A stretch of DNA of 64,000 nucleotides from Bacteroidales bacterium (GCA_029210585.1 JARGFP010000005.1:124001-188000), one strand, 5' to 3'. Counted from the first letter of the stretch, positions 34,809 through 44,286 are shown. Made by a program: numbers and translations. The notes: a model not told the origin generated them from the sequence alone.

Positions 34809-34816
34809 TATATTTG
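34786..34816 (+). promoter_or_regulatory. Promoter-like element before the structured region
   Basis: TTG at 34786-34788, a 20-bp spacer, then TATATTTG at 34809-34816 fits the Bacteroidota TTG/TAnnTTTG promoter. Transcription would start at about 34822, just before the first hairpin of the candidate RNA. Confidence 0.55.
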
Positions 34817-34821
34817 GTTTT

Positions 34822-35322
34822 ACCAAGTGAGAGATAAGAGGCTGCCCGGAAGATCGTTCCGGAAAGAATGCCAGGCCGACAGGCCACAGGTATTCTGAAC
34901 GGCTACCAGGACAGAGGACTGTCGGGTGGAGATTAAAAGGGCCAATGCGTGTAGCGGGATGACCCGTTACATTCAGCCAGGCAGATCAAAAAATTGGTCG
35001 GTCATTGAAAGGCTGGACTGCTGAAGAAGAGCTGTAAAGAATCCTCGTGGTTCCGTAAAGCTTTTCACATTGTCTGAAGACAGATCGTAAGACCTGCTTC
35101 CGTCAATGATCAGACAGTGCGTCCCGGAAGCAGGGATTCATTTCCCGGCGAAAGGACGGCCTTTCGGCATCGCTCTACGGAGCATAGCCGGTAGGTCAGG
35201 GCTCAGAAGGTGGTTCCGCAAGGGACTGCCGGACAAGCCAGCCAATAACCGTACCTTGGCACTGTATGGTGGCTATGGGTATCATGCAGTGGAATGGGGA
35301 TAAAAAAAATTTATCCCCATTC
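34822..35322 (+). ncRNA. Candidate free-standing structured RNA of about 500 nt
   Basis: No long or family-like protein frame exists here, but helices abound: CCGGAA/TTCCGG (34846-34851, 34857-34862); AGAATGCC/GGTATTCT (34865-34872, 34889-34896) enclosing GGCC/GGCC; GACAG/CTGTC (34910-34914, 34919-34923); TGTAnCGGG/CCCGnTACA (34950-34958, 34963-34971); CAGCC/GGCTG (34974-34978, 35011-35015); the 10-bp CCTGCTTCCG/CGGAAGCAGG (35093-35102, 35125-35134); CGAAAGG/CCTTTCG (35149-35155, 35160-35166); GTTCC/GGGAC with a GCAA loop (35213-35217, 35222-35226); and AGCCA-CCA/TGG-TGGCT (35236-35244, 35267-35274). A promoter-like element precedes it and a 13-bp hairpin ends it. It lacks the conserved cores I know for RNase P RNA, tmRNA and group I/II introns. 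Strand is set by promoter and terminator. Confidence 0.5.
35292..35322 (+). terminator. Strong terminal hairpin of the candidate RNA
   Basis: GAATGGGGATAAA at 35292-35304 pairs perfectly over 13 bp with TTTATCCCCATTC at 35310-35322 around an A5 loop. A T-rich GTGTTTTC follows. The U-tract is partly inside the stem, so termination efficiency is uncertain; it could also act as a transcript-end stabiliser. Confidence 0.55.
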
Positions 35323-35685
35323 GTGTTTTCAGTCCCCCCATCTCCGGCTTTCCTCCCTTTACAGTCCGCAACAGCAAATTGACCCCCTTCTTTGTGCACA
35401 TGAAATGGCTTGTTGCAGTATAGTATCAGTATATCTGCATTTCTGCAGGTACCAAATCCCGTTTTCGGCAGGTCAGTGACACTATTACTATATTCCCTGT
35501 TGATCGCTGTCACCTTCCTGCATTAGGTTGAATTAAATAGCAATTGCCGTGCAATCATGTTTTCTTGTTCCTGAAAAATCATCTCCGGATGGTGCTGTTC
35601 AGGCAGACAACTTGTTTCAGTGGCTTTTCCGGAGTATCGATGACGCATAACAATAAAACCTATTTGTTCAACTAAATTTTATTCT
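35323..35685 (+). promoter_or_regulatory. susC upstream region
   Basis: These 363 bp hold no convincing gene. TAAATTTT at 35673-35680 is a one-mismatch -7 element close to the ATG. No ECF sigma or anti-sigma gene precedes the operon, unlike many SusC/D loci, so control probably lies elsewhere. Confidence 0.3.
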
Positions 35686-38600
35686 ATGAAAAGAATTATT
35701 TTTTTCTCGTTGTTTTTGGCAATGAGTAGTGCCGTTGCCTTCTCTCAGATGAAGGTAAATGGTACCGTGATCAGCGCCGAAGACAATTCTCTCTTACCCG
35801 GGGTCTCTGTCCTGGTCAGGGGGACACAGACAGGAACGATCACCGATATAAACGGTTTTTACGAAATCACCGTGCCCGGCGACGATGCAGTGCTGGTCTT
35901 CAGTTTTGTTGGTATGGACCAGAAGGAGGTTGAGGTAGACGGTCAATCGTTAATTGACGTGGGACTGACTTCCGAGTATCTTAACCTGGACGAGGTAGTT
36001 GTCACTGCAGTAGGTATTACGCGAAGTGAAAAATCGCTTGGGTACAAGGTATCCTCTGTCAGCGATGAACAGCTTAATTCTGTCAGGGAATCAAGCGTGG
36101 TCAACAGTCTCGTTGGGAAGGTTTCCGGATTGCGGATCAACCAGCAATCGGGAACCGTGGGTGGCTCTTCCAAGATCATCATCCGTGGTGCCAACTCACT
36201 GGGCGGAAATAACCAGCCCATCTTCGTTGTAGATGGCATGCCCATTGATAATACCTTTTTCGAGGCCGACAATATCGAGGGGACCGCGAACAGCATCACC
36301 GGTAATGTGGATGTGGGCAACCGCGCTTCTGATATCAGCCCCGATGACATTGCATCCATCTCAGTACTGAAAGGTCCGGCTGCAACAGCCCTCTACGGTG
36401 CGCGGGCCAAGAACGGTGCGATTATTATCACCACCAAGAAGGGGAAGAAAGGGACCACCCAGGTGCAGGTCAATACTTCTTACCGGTGGGACACCCCCCT
36501 GAAGCTCCCCAACTTTCAGAACGAATATGCACAGGGAAGCTATGGCAATTACGACCTGAAATTCCTCAATGGCTGGGGACCGAAGATCAGCGAGGTACAG
36601 GACCAGCGTTTCCTGGATTTCAAGGGCGACAGCGTGGTACTGCAGGCATACCCGAATAACGTGCGGGATTTCTACCAGACCGGTTTTACGGCACTGAACT
36701 CCACCGGAATCTCCGGTGGTGATGAAAAATCTGATTTCCGGATCGGGTATTCCAACAACATGCAGAACGGGATCGTACCCCAGTCACAATACAGGAAGAA
36801 TGGTGTTACACTGAATGCCGGCAGGAAACTGAGTGACAAGCTCAGTGCCCGTGCATCATTGAATTATATCAAGACATCGTCAGAAGGAAGACCCGCCCAG
36901 GGAAGCAACGATATGAACGTACTGACTTCCAAAATCAATGGTTTGCCGCGTACAGTGAGCATCGATGATGTCAGGGAAAATTACGTTGACGAGTTTGGAG
37001 ACCAGATTGCCCTCGACGGGGACAAGTCGGTGAACAACCCATTCTGGATCATCAACAACAACAAGTTTACAAACGACCTGGAGCGGATGATCGGAAGTGC
37101 ACACCTGGCATACCAGGTGACTCCCTGGCTGGAGATATCCAACCGCGTCGGGACCGATTTCTACAACGAGTACCGCCGGCAGATTTACAAGAAAGGCACA
37201 CTCGGGAGGATGAATGGAAGTTTTACCACCTACAATCTCTACAACAGGGTATTCAACAATGACCTGATGGCCACTGCAAATTTCGATATCAGCGAAGACC
37301 TCAATATCAGGGTGATCGCCGGACACAATATCTTCGAGCAGGAGCGCCGCAGGACCATCGTAACAGGAACCGACCTGGTGATGGACGACCTGTACAGGTT
37401 CGGGAATGCGAAGTCCACTTCCCCCGACAACTACTATTCGCTGAAGCGGCTGATGGGTGTTTACGGGGACGTTGGCATCAGTTTCAGGAATTTCCTTTTC
37501 GTAAATATTACAGGACGGAACGACTGGAGTTCAACCCTCCCGGTGGAGAATAATTCCTACTTCTACCCATCCGTGAGCAGCAGCTTTATCTTTACTGAAT
37601 TCATCGACAACAAGGATATCCTGAGTTTCGGTAAACTCCGGCTGAGCTGGGCCAATGTCGGATCCGACGAGCAGCCCTACCAGCTCGACTTCCAGTATGC
37701 AGCTGCCAACAGCTATTATGCACAGTTCAGCCTGAATGGCAATTTCCCGCATGGTGGCGTGGTAGGGGTTACCGGCCCCAGGATCTATCCGACCCCGGAC
37801 CTTGAACCGCAGAATGCTTCTACTTTTGAAGTGGGTACCGACCTGCGCTTCTTTAACAACCGTATCGGAATCGACTTTACCTACTACAATACCATGACCA
37901 CCAACCAGATCATTTCGATCGACATTCCGCTTTCCACCGGATATTTCAGCAGGAATGTGAATGTTGGCGCTGTTTCAAATGTCGGGCTTGAGGCCGACCT
38001 TCACCTTGCGATGATCCGCAAACCCAATGGTGTGAACTGGAACATCAATGTGAACTTCAATAAGAACACCCAGATTGTTGAAGAACTTTCAGAGGGTCTG
38101 ACCGAATACCAGCTTTCCAGTGGATGGAGTGGCTTGCAGATCAAAGCCGCTCCCGGAGAGAAGTTTGGACTGTATGGCACCGGCTGGAGACGCAATGAAA
38201 GCGGGGATATCATCATCAATCCGAATACCGGACTTAGAGAAGTAGCTCCCGGTAAGCGCTTTGGAGATATCTATCCCGACTGGATCATGGGGATCAACAA
38301 CACTTTATCGTACAAGGGAATCGACCTGAATTTCCTGGTGGACATCAGGCAGGGAGGCGTTTTTTACTCAGGTACAGTAGGGAATATCCGGTCCACTGGA
38401 CTTGCACTTGAAACGGCAGAGAACAGGGACCAGGTATTCATCGACGCCGGTGTACAGGATATGGGCGACGGAACCTACCGTCCGAACGATGTTCCGGTAC
38501 AGAGCATGCAGGATTTCTGGGCTCATTACAGCGCGATCAGCAATACGGAAGGCAATGTGTTTGATGCATCTTATGTGAAATTGCGCGAAATCCGTTTGTC

Positions 38601-38814
38601 TTACAATCTTCCGAAGAATGTGCTTGACAATACCTTCATTTCTGGTTTAAGAATGGGCGTGGAAGCAAGGAATCTTTGGATCATCAAGGATTATGTGCCG
38701 CACGTGGACCCGGAACTGAATTTCTTCGGGCCTGCAGCAGTAGGGGAAGGTGTTGAATTCAACAGTATACCTTCTGTAAGGAGTTTTGGAGTGAACCTGA
38801 TGCTGACATTTTAA
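35686..38814 (+). CDS. SusC/RagA-family TonB-linked outer-membrane transporter
   Basis: This 1042-residue protein is the TonB-dependent barrel of a nutrient-import pair. A signal peptide (about 1-21) precedes the carboxypeptidase-regulatory-like domain (KVNGTVISAEDNSLLPGVSVLV, given here in part, through DINGFYEITVP). The plug follows (VVVTAVGITRSEKSLGY; VVNSLVGKVSGLRI; IIIRGANSLGG; FVVDGMPID; ISVLKGPAATALYG), then a 22-strand barrel ending in GVNLMLTF. It is the first gene of a three-gene operon with the SusD-like and small lipoprotein genes. No N-terminal secretin (STN) signalling domain is present. No glycanase lies in the operon, so the substrate could be an oligosaccharide or a peptide. 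Confidence 0.97.
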   Translation: MKRIIFFSLFLAMSSAVAFSQMKVNGTVISAEDNSLLPGVSVLVRGTQTGTITDINGFYEITVPGDDAVLVFSFVGMDQKEVEVDGQSLIDVGLTSEYLNLDEVVVTAVGITRSEKSLGYKVSSVSDEQLNSVRESSVVNSLVGKVSGLRINQQSGTVGGSSKIIIRGANSLGGNNQPIFVVDGMPIDNTFFEADNIEGTANSITGNVDVGNRASDISPDDIASISVLKGPAATALYGARAKNGAIIITTKKGKKGTTQVQVNTSYRWDTPLKLPNFQNEYAQGSYGNYDLKFLNGWGPKISEVQDQRFLDFKGDSVVLQAYPNNVRDFYQTGFTALNSTGISGGDEKSDFRIGYSNNMQNGIVPQSQYRKNGVTLNAGRKLSDKLSARASLNYIKTSSEGRPAQGSNDMNVLTSKINGLPRTVSIDDVRENYVDEFGDQIALDGDKSVNNPFWIINNNKFTNDLERMIGSAHLAYQVTPWLEISNRVGTDFYNEYRRQIYKKGTLGRMNGSFTTYNLYNRVFNNDLMATANFDISEDLNIRVIAGHNIFEQERRRTIVTGTDLVMDDLYRFGNAKSTSPDNYYSLKRLMGVYGDVGISFRNFLFVNITGRNDWSSTLPVENNSYFYPSVSSSFIFTEFIDNKDILSFGKLRLSWANVGSDEQPYQLDFQYAAANSYYAQFSLNGNFPHGGVVGVTGPRIYPTPDLEPQNASTFEVGTDLRFFNNRIGIDFTYYNTMTTNQIISIDIPLSTGYFSRNVNVGAVSNVGLEADLHLAMIRKPNGVNWNINVNFNKNTQIVEELSEGLTEYQLSSGWSGLQIKAAPGEKFGLYGTGWRRNESGDIIINPNTGLREVAPGKRFGDIYPDWIMGINNTLSYKGIDLNFLVDIRQGGVFYSGTVGNIRSTGLALETAENRDQVFIDAGVQDMGDGTYRPNDVPVQSMQDFWAHYSAISNTEGNVFDASYVKLREIRLSYNLPKNVLDNTFISGLRMGVEARNLWIIKDYVPHVDPELNFFGPAAVGEGVEFNSIPSVRSFGVNLMLTF

Positions 38815-38838
38815 GTATAAAAATTAAAGAATATACAG

Positions 38839-40284
38839 ATGAAAAAGATATTCATTATAACATTGATCATTTCGGTGTTTGTGACATCCTGCGAATCATG
38901 GCTGGATGTGAACACAAGCCCGAACAGTTCCACCACGGCAGCGCCCGATGATCTGTTTGCCTATGCGGCAACGGCCTATGGAGCAAATCGTGCCGGTGGA
39001 GACAATTATATGCCCATAGGTTTTATGAACCAGGCCATTTCAACCGGTGGCTCATTCGGCTGGGGTTATGCAGAGGACCGGTATGATATCAGTCCCTATT
39101 CCCTTGGCAACACCTGGAAAGCGTATTATTCCACCAGTGGAAACAACCTCCAGCTGGCCATCGACATCGCGGAGGGAATGGACCCTGCAGCGAACAATTC
39201 AGCCGCACAGGCGAAAATTCTGTTGGCCGAGATGGTGTACGAATGTACCATGATTTATGGCGATATGCCCTATTCACAGGCATGGAACGACGATTACGCC
39301 TACCCTGAATTCGACGCCCAGGCGGACATCCTGAACGGACTGATCCAGGATATTGACGCGGCCATTGAACAGATCGACCCTGCCGATCCCATCAGGATCA
39401 TTGAAAGTGACCTGTTCTATAAAGGCGACCTGGATAAGTGGGTCAGGCTGGCCAATTCCATCAAACTGAGGATCTATATGACCATGTACGACAAAGATCC
39501 TTCTGTTGCGGATGACATTGCCGCGTTGCTGAACGGGGACCTGATCGCATCAGCAGATGACAATTTCCTGTTCCCGTTCTTTGATGAACCTCAGAATGAG
39601 AATATTAAATTCAAGTTGTTTGACAGATATGCCAATGGTCAGAATCTCTGGATTTTTGCCAACAAAAATGTATTCGACTTTATGGCGGCATACGATGATC
39701 CGCGCATCCCGGTCTATTTTGATGAAGGTCCTGAGGCCGCGGAAGGAGAATTCAAAGCTGTGGAAACTGCTACAGAAGCAGACGCTACCACCAGTACGAT
39801 CAGCATGTACCTCTATCGTCCTGATGCACCGGAAGTAATCTTCAGTTATTCCGAGATGCTGTTCTTCCTGGCGGAGATCCATGCACGGGGTATTGGCGTA
39901 GCAGCTGACCTGAATACCGCTGCCCGGTATTTTGAAGAAGCTGTGGAACAGGCCATGCTGTTCTGCGAAGTGCCACAGGCGGACATCGATGATTTCCTGG
40001 CCAGTGACCTGCCGGATATTTCCACCATGTCGGCCGAAGACGCCTTGTACGAGATCCATGTGCAGCACTGGATCGACCTGATGGACCGTACCCTGGAAGG
40101 ATGGGTGCAATCGCGCAGATCGGGCGATGCCGGCAACGAAGTGCCGAACCTCCAGTTGCCCAATGGAGCTCCCGCCGGAGGGATCATGCGCCGCTGGCCC
40201 TATCCTGATGATGAGCTCACCGGAAACATCAATGCACCGTCAGCGTTGCCACAAATCTATGATAAGCTTTGGTTCGATAAATAA
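38839..40284 (+). CDS. SusD/RagB-like surface lipoprotein (SusD-like_2 type)
   Basis: This 481-residue protein forms the lid on the SusC barrel and captures ligand. A lipoprotein signal ends at TSC (C18). The N-terminal CESWLDVNTSPNSSTTA is the SusD-like_2 hallmark, followed by TPR-type helices (LLAEMVYECTMIYGDMPYSQAW; KWVRLANSIKLRIYMTM). The C-terminal segment has SYSEMLFFLAEIHARG and the closing QIYDKLWFDK. The 24-bp gap to susC and 12-bp gap to the next gene show a tight operon. Confidence 0.95.
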   Translation: MKKIFIITLIISVFVTSCESWLDVNTSPNSSTTAAPDDLFAYAATAYGANRAGGDNYMPIGFMNQAISTGGSFGWGYAEDRYDISPYSLGNTWKAYYSTSGNNLQLAIDIAEGMDPAANNSAAQAKILLAEMVYECTMIYGDMPYSQAWNDDYAYPEFDAQADILNGLIQDIDAAIEQIDPADPIRIIESDLFYKGDLDKWVRLANSIKLRIYMTMYDKDPSVADDIAALLNGDLIASADDNFLFPFFDEPQNENIKFKLFDRYANGQNLWIFANKNVFDFMAAYDDPRIPVYFDEGPEAAEGEFKAVETATEADATTSTISMYLYRPDAPEVIFSYSEMLFFLAEIHARGIGVAADLNTAARYFEEAVEQAMLFCEVPQADIDDFLASDLPDISTMSAEDALYEIHVQHWIDLMDRTLEGWVQSRRSGDAGNEVPNLQLPNGAPAGGIMRRWPYPDDELTGNINAPSALPQIYDKLWFDK

Positions 40285-40296
40285 AAACACTGAATT

Positions 40297-41055
40297 ATGA
40301 AAAATATAGTAAAGATTAGTATGCTGCTTGTACTGGGATTCGCCTGGAGTTGTGAGTCCTATTTCCCGGCAGAACCAGATTTAACCAATACGTACCCGGC
40401 CTACGTGGAGATTGAGAACACTGCGCCCAAAACAGTGCCCGAAGGTAGTGAGATCAGTTTAACGCTTACATCGCGTAGTGTCGTTTACCAATCCTATACG
40501 GTTTCCTACGAGGTAACTGGCGATTATTCAACATCAGGAACGGTTGAAGTTCCGGAAGCCATGAACCGTTATACGGTTTCAGTACCTGTCGAAGCCGGAA
40601 TTGTGACCGACGATCCGCTTTCAGCCACGGTTACGCTCACAGATGTTACGGGAGATATGGCGCTTGGAAGGAACGGCATGAACACCGCTGTTGAGGTATC
40701 GATCACCAAATTTGTACCTTATGATGCGGATGACTATGCGATCACATTCAACTGTGTTGAACCTGGTTCCGGGGAGTACCAATGCACGTTTGTAAAAACG
40801 GATGATCCGCTGGTACTGACCAATAGCAACTTCAAGGATTCGTTATGGCATGTTGCCTATACCTTCAGCGGTGATTTCGACCAGGTGATCACTATCGACC
40901 AGCAAACTGTCGGAGATGAACCTGATGTATACTCTGTCAGTGGTTCGGGTACCTACGATGGTGTATTAAGGACCATGGTCGTGGACTATACTGTGGTTGA
41001 CGTGAGTGGTAATGTGCTGGATGATAACACGCACACCTTTACCGTTCCGGAATAG
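40297..41055 (+). CDS. Small lipoprotein of the SusC/D operon
   Basis: This 252-residue protein has a signal with a cysteine near residue 19 (AWSCES), suggesting surface lipidation. The body has two beta-sandwich halves: about 30-145 (NTAPKTVPEGSEISLTLTS, a cadherin/Calx-beta-like phrase) and 150-252 (DDYAITFNCVEPGSGEYQCT to YTVVDVSGNVLDDNTHTFTV). Third-position lipoproteins of this kind next to SusC/D pairs often bind the same substrate at the surface. I do not recognise a specific family. A bidirectional terminator follows. Confidence 0.7.
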   Translation: MKNIVKISMLLVLGFAWSCESYFPAEPDLTNTYPAYVEIENTAPKTVPEGSEISLTLTSRSVVYQSYTVSYEVTGDYSTSGTVEVPEAMNRYTVSVPVEAGIVTDDPLSATVTLTDVTGDMALGRNGMNTAVEVSITKFVPYDADDYAITFNCVEPGSGEYQCTFVKTDDPLVLTNSNFKDSLWHVAYTFSGDFDQVITIDQQTVGDEPDVYSVSGSGTYDGVLRTMVVDYTVVDVSGNVLDDNTHTFTVPE

Positions 41056-41077
41056 CTGTTGTTCCGTCTATTGCAAT

Positions 41078-41111
41078 AAAAAGGGGCGTCCTGTGAAGGG
41101 CGCCCCTTTTT
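41078..41111. terminator. Bidirectional terminator between the SusC/D operon and the LytTR gene
   Basis: AAAAAGGGGCG (41078-41088) pairs with CGCCCCTTTTT (41101-41111) around a 12-base loop, with A and T runs on the two sides. It serves both convergent units. Confidence 0.88.
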
Positions 41112-41126
41112 TAAGGTTGGATGGGT

Positions 41127-41846
41127 CTATACCTCGCTTCTGAAATGAAGCGCGCTGAACACCTGGTTCTTGTAGTTCCTTCCGATCCGCACCTTGGCGT
41201 TTTCGAGCTCGATGGTGGTGGCATTGAAGGCCCGGATCTTCGGGATGGAGACGATGTAGGATTTGTGTACCCTGATGAACTGCTCCGGCGGCAGTTTCTT
41301 TTCTATGGATTGCAGGCTGCTTTTCACCACCACGCGGCGGGTGTCGGTATGGATGCGGATGTATTCATTCAACCCTTCAATGAAATGGATCTCTTTCAGG
41401 TAGATCTTGATGATCTTCTTGTTTTCCTTGACATAGATAAATGCATGGTCATTGAGCCCGTTTTCTTTTTCAAGCGTTACGTCCTGGTGGGTACGCGTGG
41501 CAAAAAATTTATTCACCGCCTTGAAGAAGCGCTCAAAAGTGACCGGCTTCATGAGGTAGTCCACCACATCCAGTTCGAAACCCTCGATTGCATACTGACT
41601 GAAGGCAGTCGTAATGATTACACTGGGCGGATTTTTGAGCGTTTTCAGGAATTCGATCCCTGTGATCTGGGGCATTTTAATGTCCAGGAACATCAGGTCG
41701 ATATTGTTGTTCCTCAGCGTTTCCATCGCCTCCATTGCGTTTGCACACTCTGCCACAATCTCAAAATTCTCCAGTTTATTGACATGACCCCTGATCAGTT
41801 CCCTGGCCAGCGGTTCGTCATCTATGATAATACATTTTGTTCTCAT
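41127..41846 (-). CDS. LytTR-family response regulator
   Basis: This 239-residue regulator has an N-terminal receiver with acidic pair D9/D10, phospho-acceptor D55 in LMFLDIKMPQITG, the conserved Thr in IITTAFS and K100 in YLMKP. A LytTR DNA-binding domain follows (about 135-239; FIYVKENKKIIKIYL, INEL-like IHFIEGLNEYIRIHT, FIRVHKSYIVS). Members bind direct repeats upstream of targets as dimers. It converges with the SusC/D operon and is divergently placed from two LytS-type kinase genes, its natural partners. Confidence 0.95.
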   Translation of the reverse strand: MRTKCIIIDDEPLARELIRGHVNKLENFEIVAECANAMEAMETLRNNNIDLMFLDIKMPQITGIEFLKTLKNPPSVIITTAFSQYAIEGFELDVVDYLMKPVTFERFFKAVNKFFATRTHQDVTLEKENGLNDHAFIYVKENKKIIKIYLKEIHFIEGLNEYIRIHTDTRRVVVKSSLQSIEKKLPPEQFIRVHKSYIVSIPKIRAFNATTIELENAKVRIGRNYKNQVFSALHFRSEV

Positions 41847-42140
41847 TTCAGGGTATTCGGTTGCAATGTTAAAGGTAAAAACATCCTCAAACTATATCAA
41901 GGAAGCGTTAACTTATTGAAATTTCTGGTTAAATAATAATGGATTCTGCCAACAACCGCCAGGTGTAAGTGAACAACCCGCAACAACCAGTCAAAGGCGT
42001 TTACTGTCGTATGAAGCCTGTTGCGGCCTGTTCACGCGCAGGCTGTTGAAATGATCTGTCCGATATCGGTACAATGTGTAATATTGCAGGATACCATTTG
42101 TCGGGGTTCGTTCCCGGATGTGGTTATAATTCAGACAAAT

Positions 42141-43211
42141 ATGCGCAGATTTCCCGGCATGATACTTTATTCAGAAAAGCCTGGGTACCGCATCGCACGG
42201 CACCTTTTTCTTTTTGTAGGCATGAACCTGCTCTTTACCTGGGTGGTTTTCATGCGCAGCGGGCAGGACCAGCAACTCCGGGAAATAGTACGCAATGTAC
42301 TGATCAATTCATTTTTCTTCTTTGGATATGCCTACCTGACCGCCTATGTGCTGGTACCGCTGATGCTGTCGAAGCGCAGGTACATCCTGTTCTTTATTGT
42401 CTTTCTGTTTGCAGGGATTTTCATTTCCTGGCTAAAATTCATTTTTTCGGATTACCTGTTTTATAATGTCGTTGGAAACGGTATTGGCAGCAGGATCGAA
42501 GCAGCGAGCCTGTCGCGGGTGCTGGTCAATACGAAAGACATGACCTTTATCGTCGCCCTGTTTCTTATTGCAAAATATGCAAAGGACAATCATCATTTGA
42601 ACAGCAGGTTGGCCATGTTTCAGGACGATCAGCTCAGGTCCGAGATCAGGCTGCTCAGGAACCAGCTTGATCCGCACGTGGTCTTCAACAACCTCAATAA
42701 TCTGTATTGCCTGAGTCTGAACGAATCCCCCGCGGTATCAGCGAACCTGGGAAGATTAAGTTCTTTATTGTCCTTTTATTTTGAAGACGGAAAAAAAGAG
42801 AAGGTAAAGCTCAGCAGGGAACTGGAGGCCATCATGGATTACCTGAACCTGGAAAAACTAAGGTATGGAAACAGGCTCTCCATTGATTTTGCCACGGAGG
42901 GAGACCCGGGTGAGAAGGAGATCTTTCCCCTGGTAATTTTCCCTTTTGTTGAAAACTGTCTCGAACATGGATCCAGTCTGACATCGGGATCAGCATGGAT
43001 CAGGATAAGGGTGCGCGTGGAGGCAGATGCCATTGTCTTTCATGCATCCAACAGCAAACCGGAGGCCTTGCCCGAGGCATTCAGCCAGGACAGAGGTCGC
43101 CGGAAAAGCGGACCGGCAGAAAAACTGGACCTCCTGTATCCCGGCAGGTATATGCTGCGGGTGGACGACCTGAAAGATCGTTACAGTGTGGATTTTAAAC
43201 TAAAACTCTGA
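42141..43211 (+). CDS. LytS-type membrane histidine kinase with degenerate ATP lid
   Basis: From the ATG at 42141 (alternative 42159; a TTG at 42021 is in frame) the protein has about 356 residues. Four membrane helices (about 20-38, 53-75, 80-103, 131-146) are followed by a His_kinase domain. The phospho-acceptor is H179 in NQLDPHVVFNNLNNLY, and the N-box is ENCLEHG (271-277). The lid/G-box, normally like GIGLENVRKRLDLLYPG, reads GRRKSGPAEKLDLLYPG, so both key glycines and the Asn are lost while the flanking LDLLYPGRY is retained. Autophosphorylation may be weak or absent. The next gene starts 1 bp after its stop. Confidence 0.85.
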   Translation: MRRFPGMILYSEKPGYRIARHLFLFVGMNLLFTWVVFMRSGQDQQLREIVRNVLINSFFFFGYAYLTAYVLVPLMLSKRRYILFFIVFLFAGIFISWLKFIFSDYLFYNVVGNGIGSRIEAASLSRVLVNTKDMTFIVALFLIAKYAKDNHHLNSRLAMFQDDQLRSEIRLLRNQLDPHVVFNNLNNLYCLSLNESPAVSANLGRLSSLLSFYFEDGKKEKVKLSRELEAIMDYLNLEKLRYGNRLSIDFATEGDPGEKEIFPLVIFPFVENCLEHGSSLTSGSAWIRIRVRVEADAIVFHASNSKPEALPEAFSQDRGRRKSGPAEKLDLLYPGRYMLRVDDLKDRYSVDFKLKL

Positions 43212-43212
43212 C

Positions 43213-44286
43213 ATGGAACTGCTGCGCCATTTTTCCCTTGAGAACAGGTACCTCCGGCATGGTATATTCTGGATGGCCTGGGTAGCCGGGTTTACGTTTG
43301 TGAAGAGCTTTGGTTCCGGAATGGAAACCTATGTGGGATGGCTATTCTATTACCTGGCCACTTTGCCTATTTTTATGGCGCATACCTACCTGGTGGTTTA
43401 CTGGGCGGCCAGGAAATTCCTTTGTGGAGTTAAGATCATATTGTTTGTTTTCGTGTTCGTGCTGCTGATGCTTCTCTTCTCTTTCCTGGAAATGTTCGTG
43501 ACCAATACCTGGCTGTCGCAGCTCTTTCCGTCAGTATTCTCCGGCAGTCCTGAATATCGCGATCCCCTGAATGTGTTGATCAGTGGGATCGGGAACCTCT
43601 ATATCATCCTGGTCTTTGCTGCTGCAAGGATGGTCAGGTCGTGGTACCTGGGTGAAAGAAAAGGACAGGCGCTTGAAAAACAGCAACTCTTTATGGAGCG
43701 GGCGGATGCCAATGCAGGAATCCTGCCGGGAATGTTGCTGTTTTCGGTGCGGTCCATTGAACAGATGGGAAGAGACAGACCCGGGGATGTTGCAGGTGCC
43801 ATTGCCATGCTTTCCCAATTGCTGAATGCGGTAATGCAGGCGCATAAAAGCATGAAGCTTCGGCTGGATGAGGAGATGAGAAATGTCCGCAACCTGCTGA
43901 AATTGTATTCATTGCTCATGGGCAGGGATATACCGGTACTGAAGATCGAACAGTGCTCTATGGCTGCCTTGTCGCTTCCTGCGTTCATGATTTTTTCTCC
44001 ACTTGAAATCGTTATCAGGCATTTCATGTGGATGCCGGATGATACCATCGAAGTGTGCATCCGGGGAGAGGAAATGGTGACCATTAGTTTGCGAAGCGAA
44101 GCTGCTGATGTCAGGAAACCGGATCCAGCCGAAATGACCCGGGAGCTCGATTTGCTTTATCCCGGTCGCTACCAGGTTCGTATTGAAGAGCGGGCGGAAA
44201 ACCTCATACTATGGATCAGTGAAGATGCTGCCTGGAGTGCCGAAAGGCGTACGCTGACGTTTCAGGGCAATATGGTTGCCGGTTGA
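43213..44286 (+). CDS. Pseudokinase paralogue of the LytS-type kinase
   Basis: This 357-residue membrane protein has the same outline as its upstream neighbour: four helices (about 18-34, 42-66, 72-95, 118-140) then a His_kinase-like domain. Where PHFLFNSLN is expected it reads ADANAGILPGMLLFSVR (164-180), so the histidine is gone. The N-box position reads SPLEIVIRHFM, and the lid KPDPAEMTRELDLLYPGRY keeps only the distal motif. Kinase activity is therefore not expected, yet the frame is intact and the LDLLYPGRYQVRI end is conserved, suggesting a structural or regulatory partner, perhaps heterodimerising with the upstream kinase to sense at the membrane. Confidence 0.8.
   Translation: MELLRHFSLENRYLRHGIFWMAWVAGFTFVKSFGSGMETYVGWLFYYLATLPIFMAHTYLVVYWAARKFLCGVKIILFVFVFVLLMLLFSFLEMFVTNTWLSQLFPSVFSGSPEYRDPLNVLISGIGNLYIILVFAAARMVRSWYLGERKGQALEKQQLFMERADANAGILPGMLLFSVRSIEQMGRDRPGDVAGAIAMLSQLLNAVMQAHKSMKLRLDEEMRNVRNLLKLYSLLMGRDIPVLKIEQCSMAALSLPAFMIFSPLEIVIRHFMWMPDDTIEVCIRGEEMVTISLRSEAADVRKPDPAEMTRELDLLYPGRYQVRIEERAENLILWISEDAAWSAERRTLTFQGNMVAG

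Noticed and set aside
35106-35303. A 65-codon plus-strand frame and an opposing 105-codon frame (35196-35513)
   Set aside because: Neither shows domain-like sequence, signal or ribosome site, and both overlap the helices of the candidate RNA.
34822-35322. Identification as RNase P RNA, tmRNA or a group II intron
   Set aside because: The conserved GGAAAGTCCGG-type core, a tag-peptide frame with CCA end, and a domain V hairpin, respectively, could not be found.
42021-42140. TTG-initiated 40-residue N-terminal extension of the first membrane kinase
   Set aside because: The extra residues lack kinase-family similarity; ATGs at 42141 and 42159 directly precede the first membrane helix as in typical LytS-type kinases.
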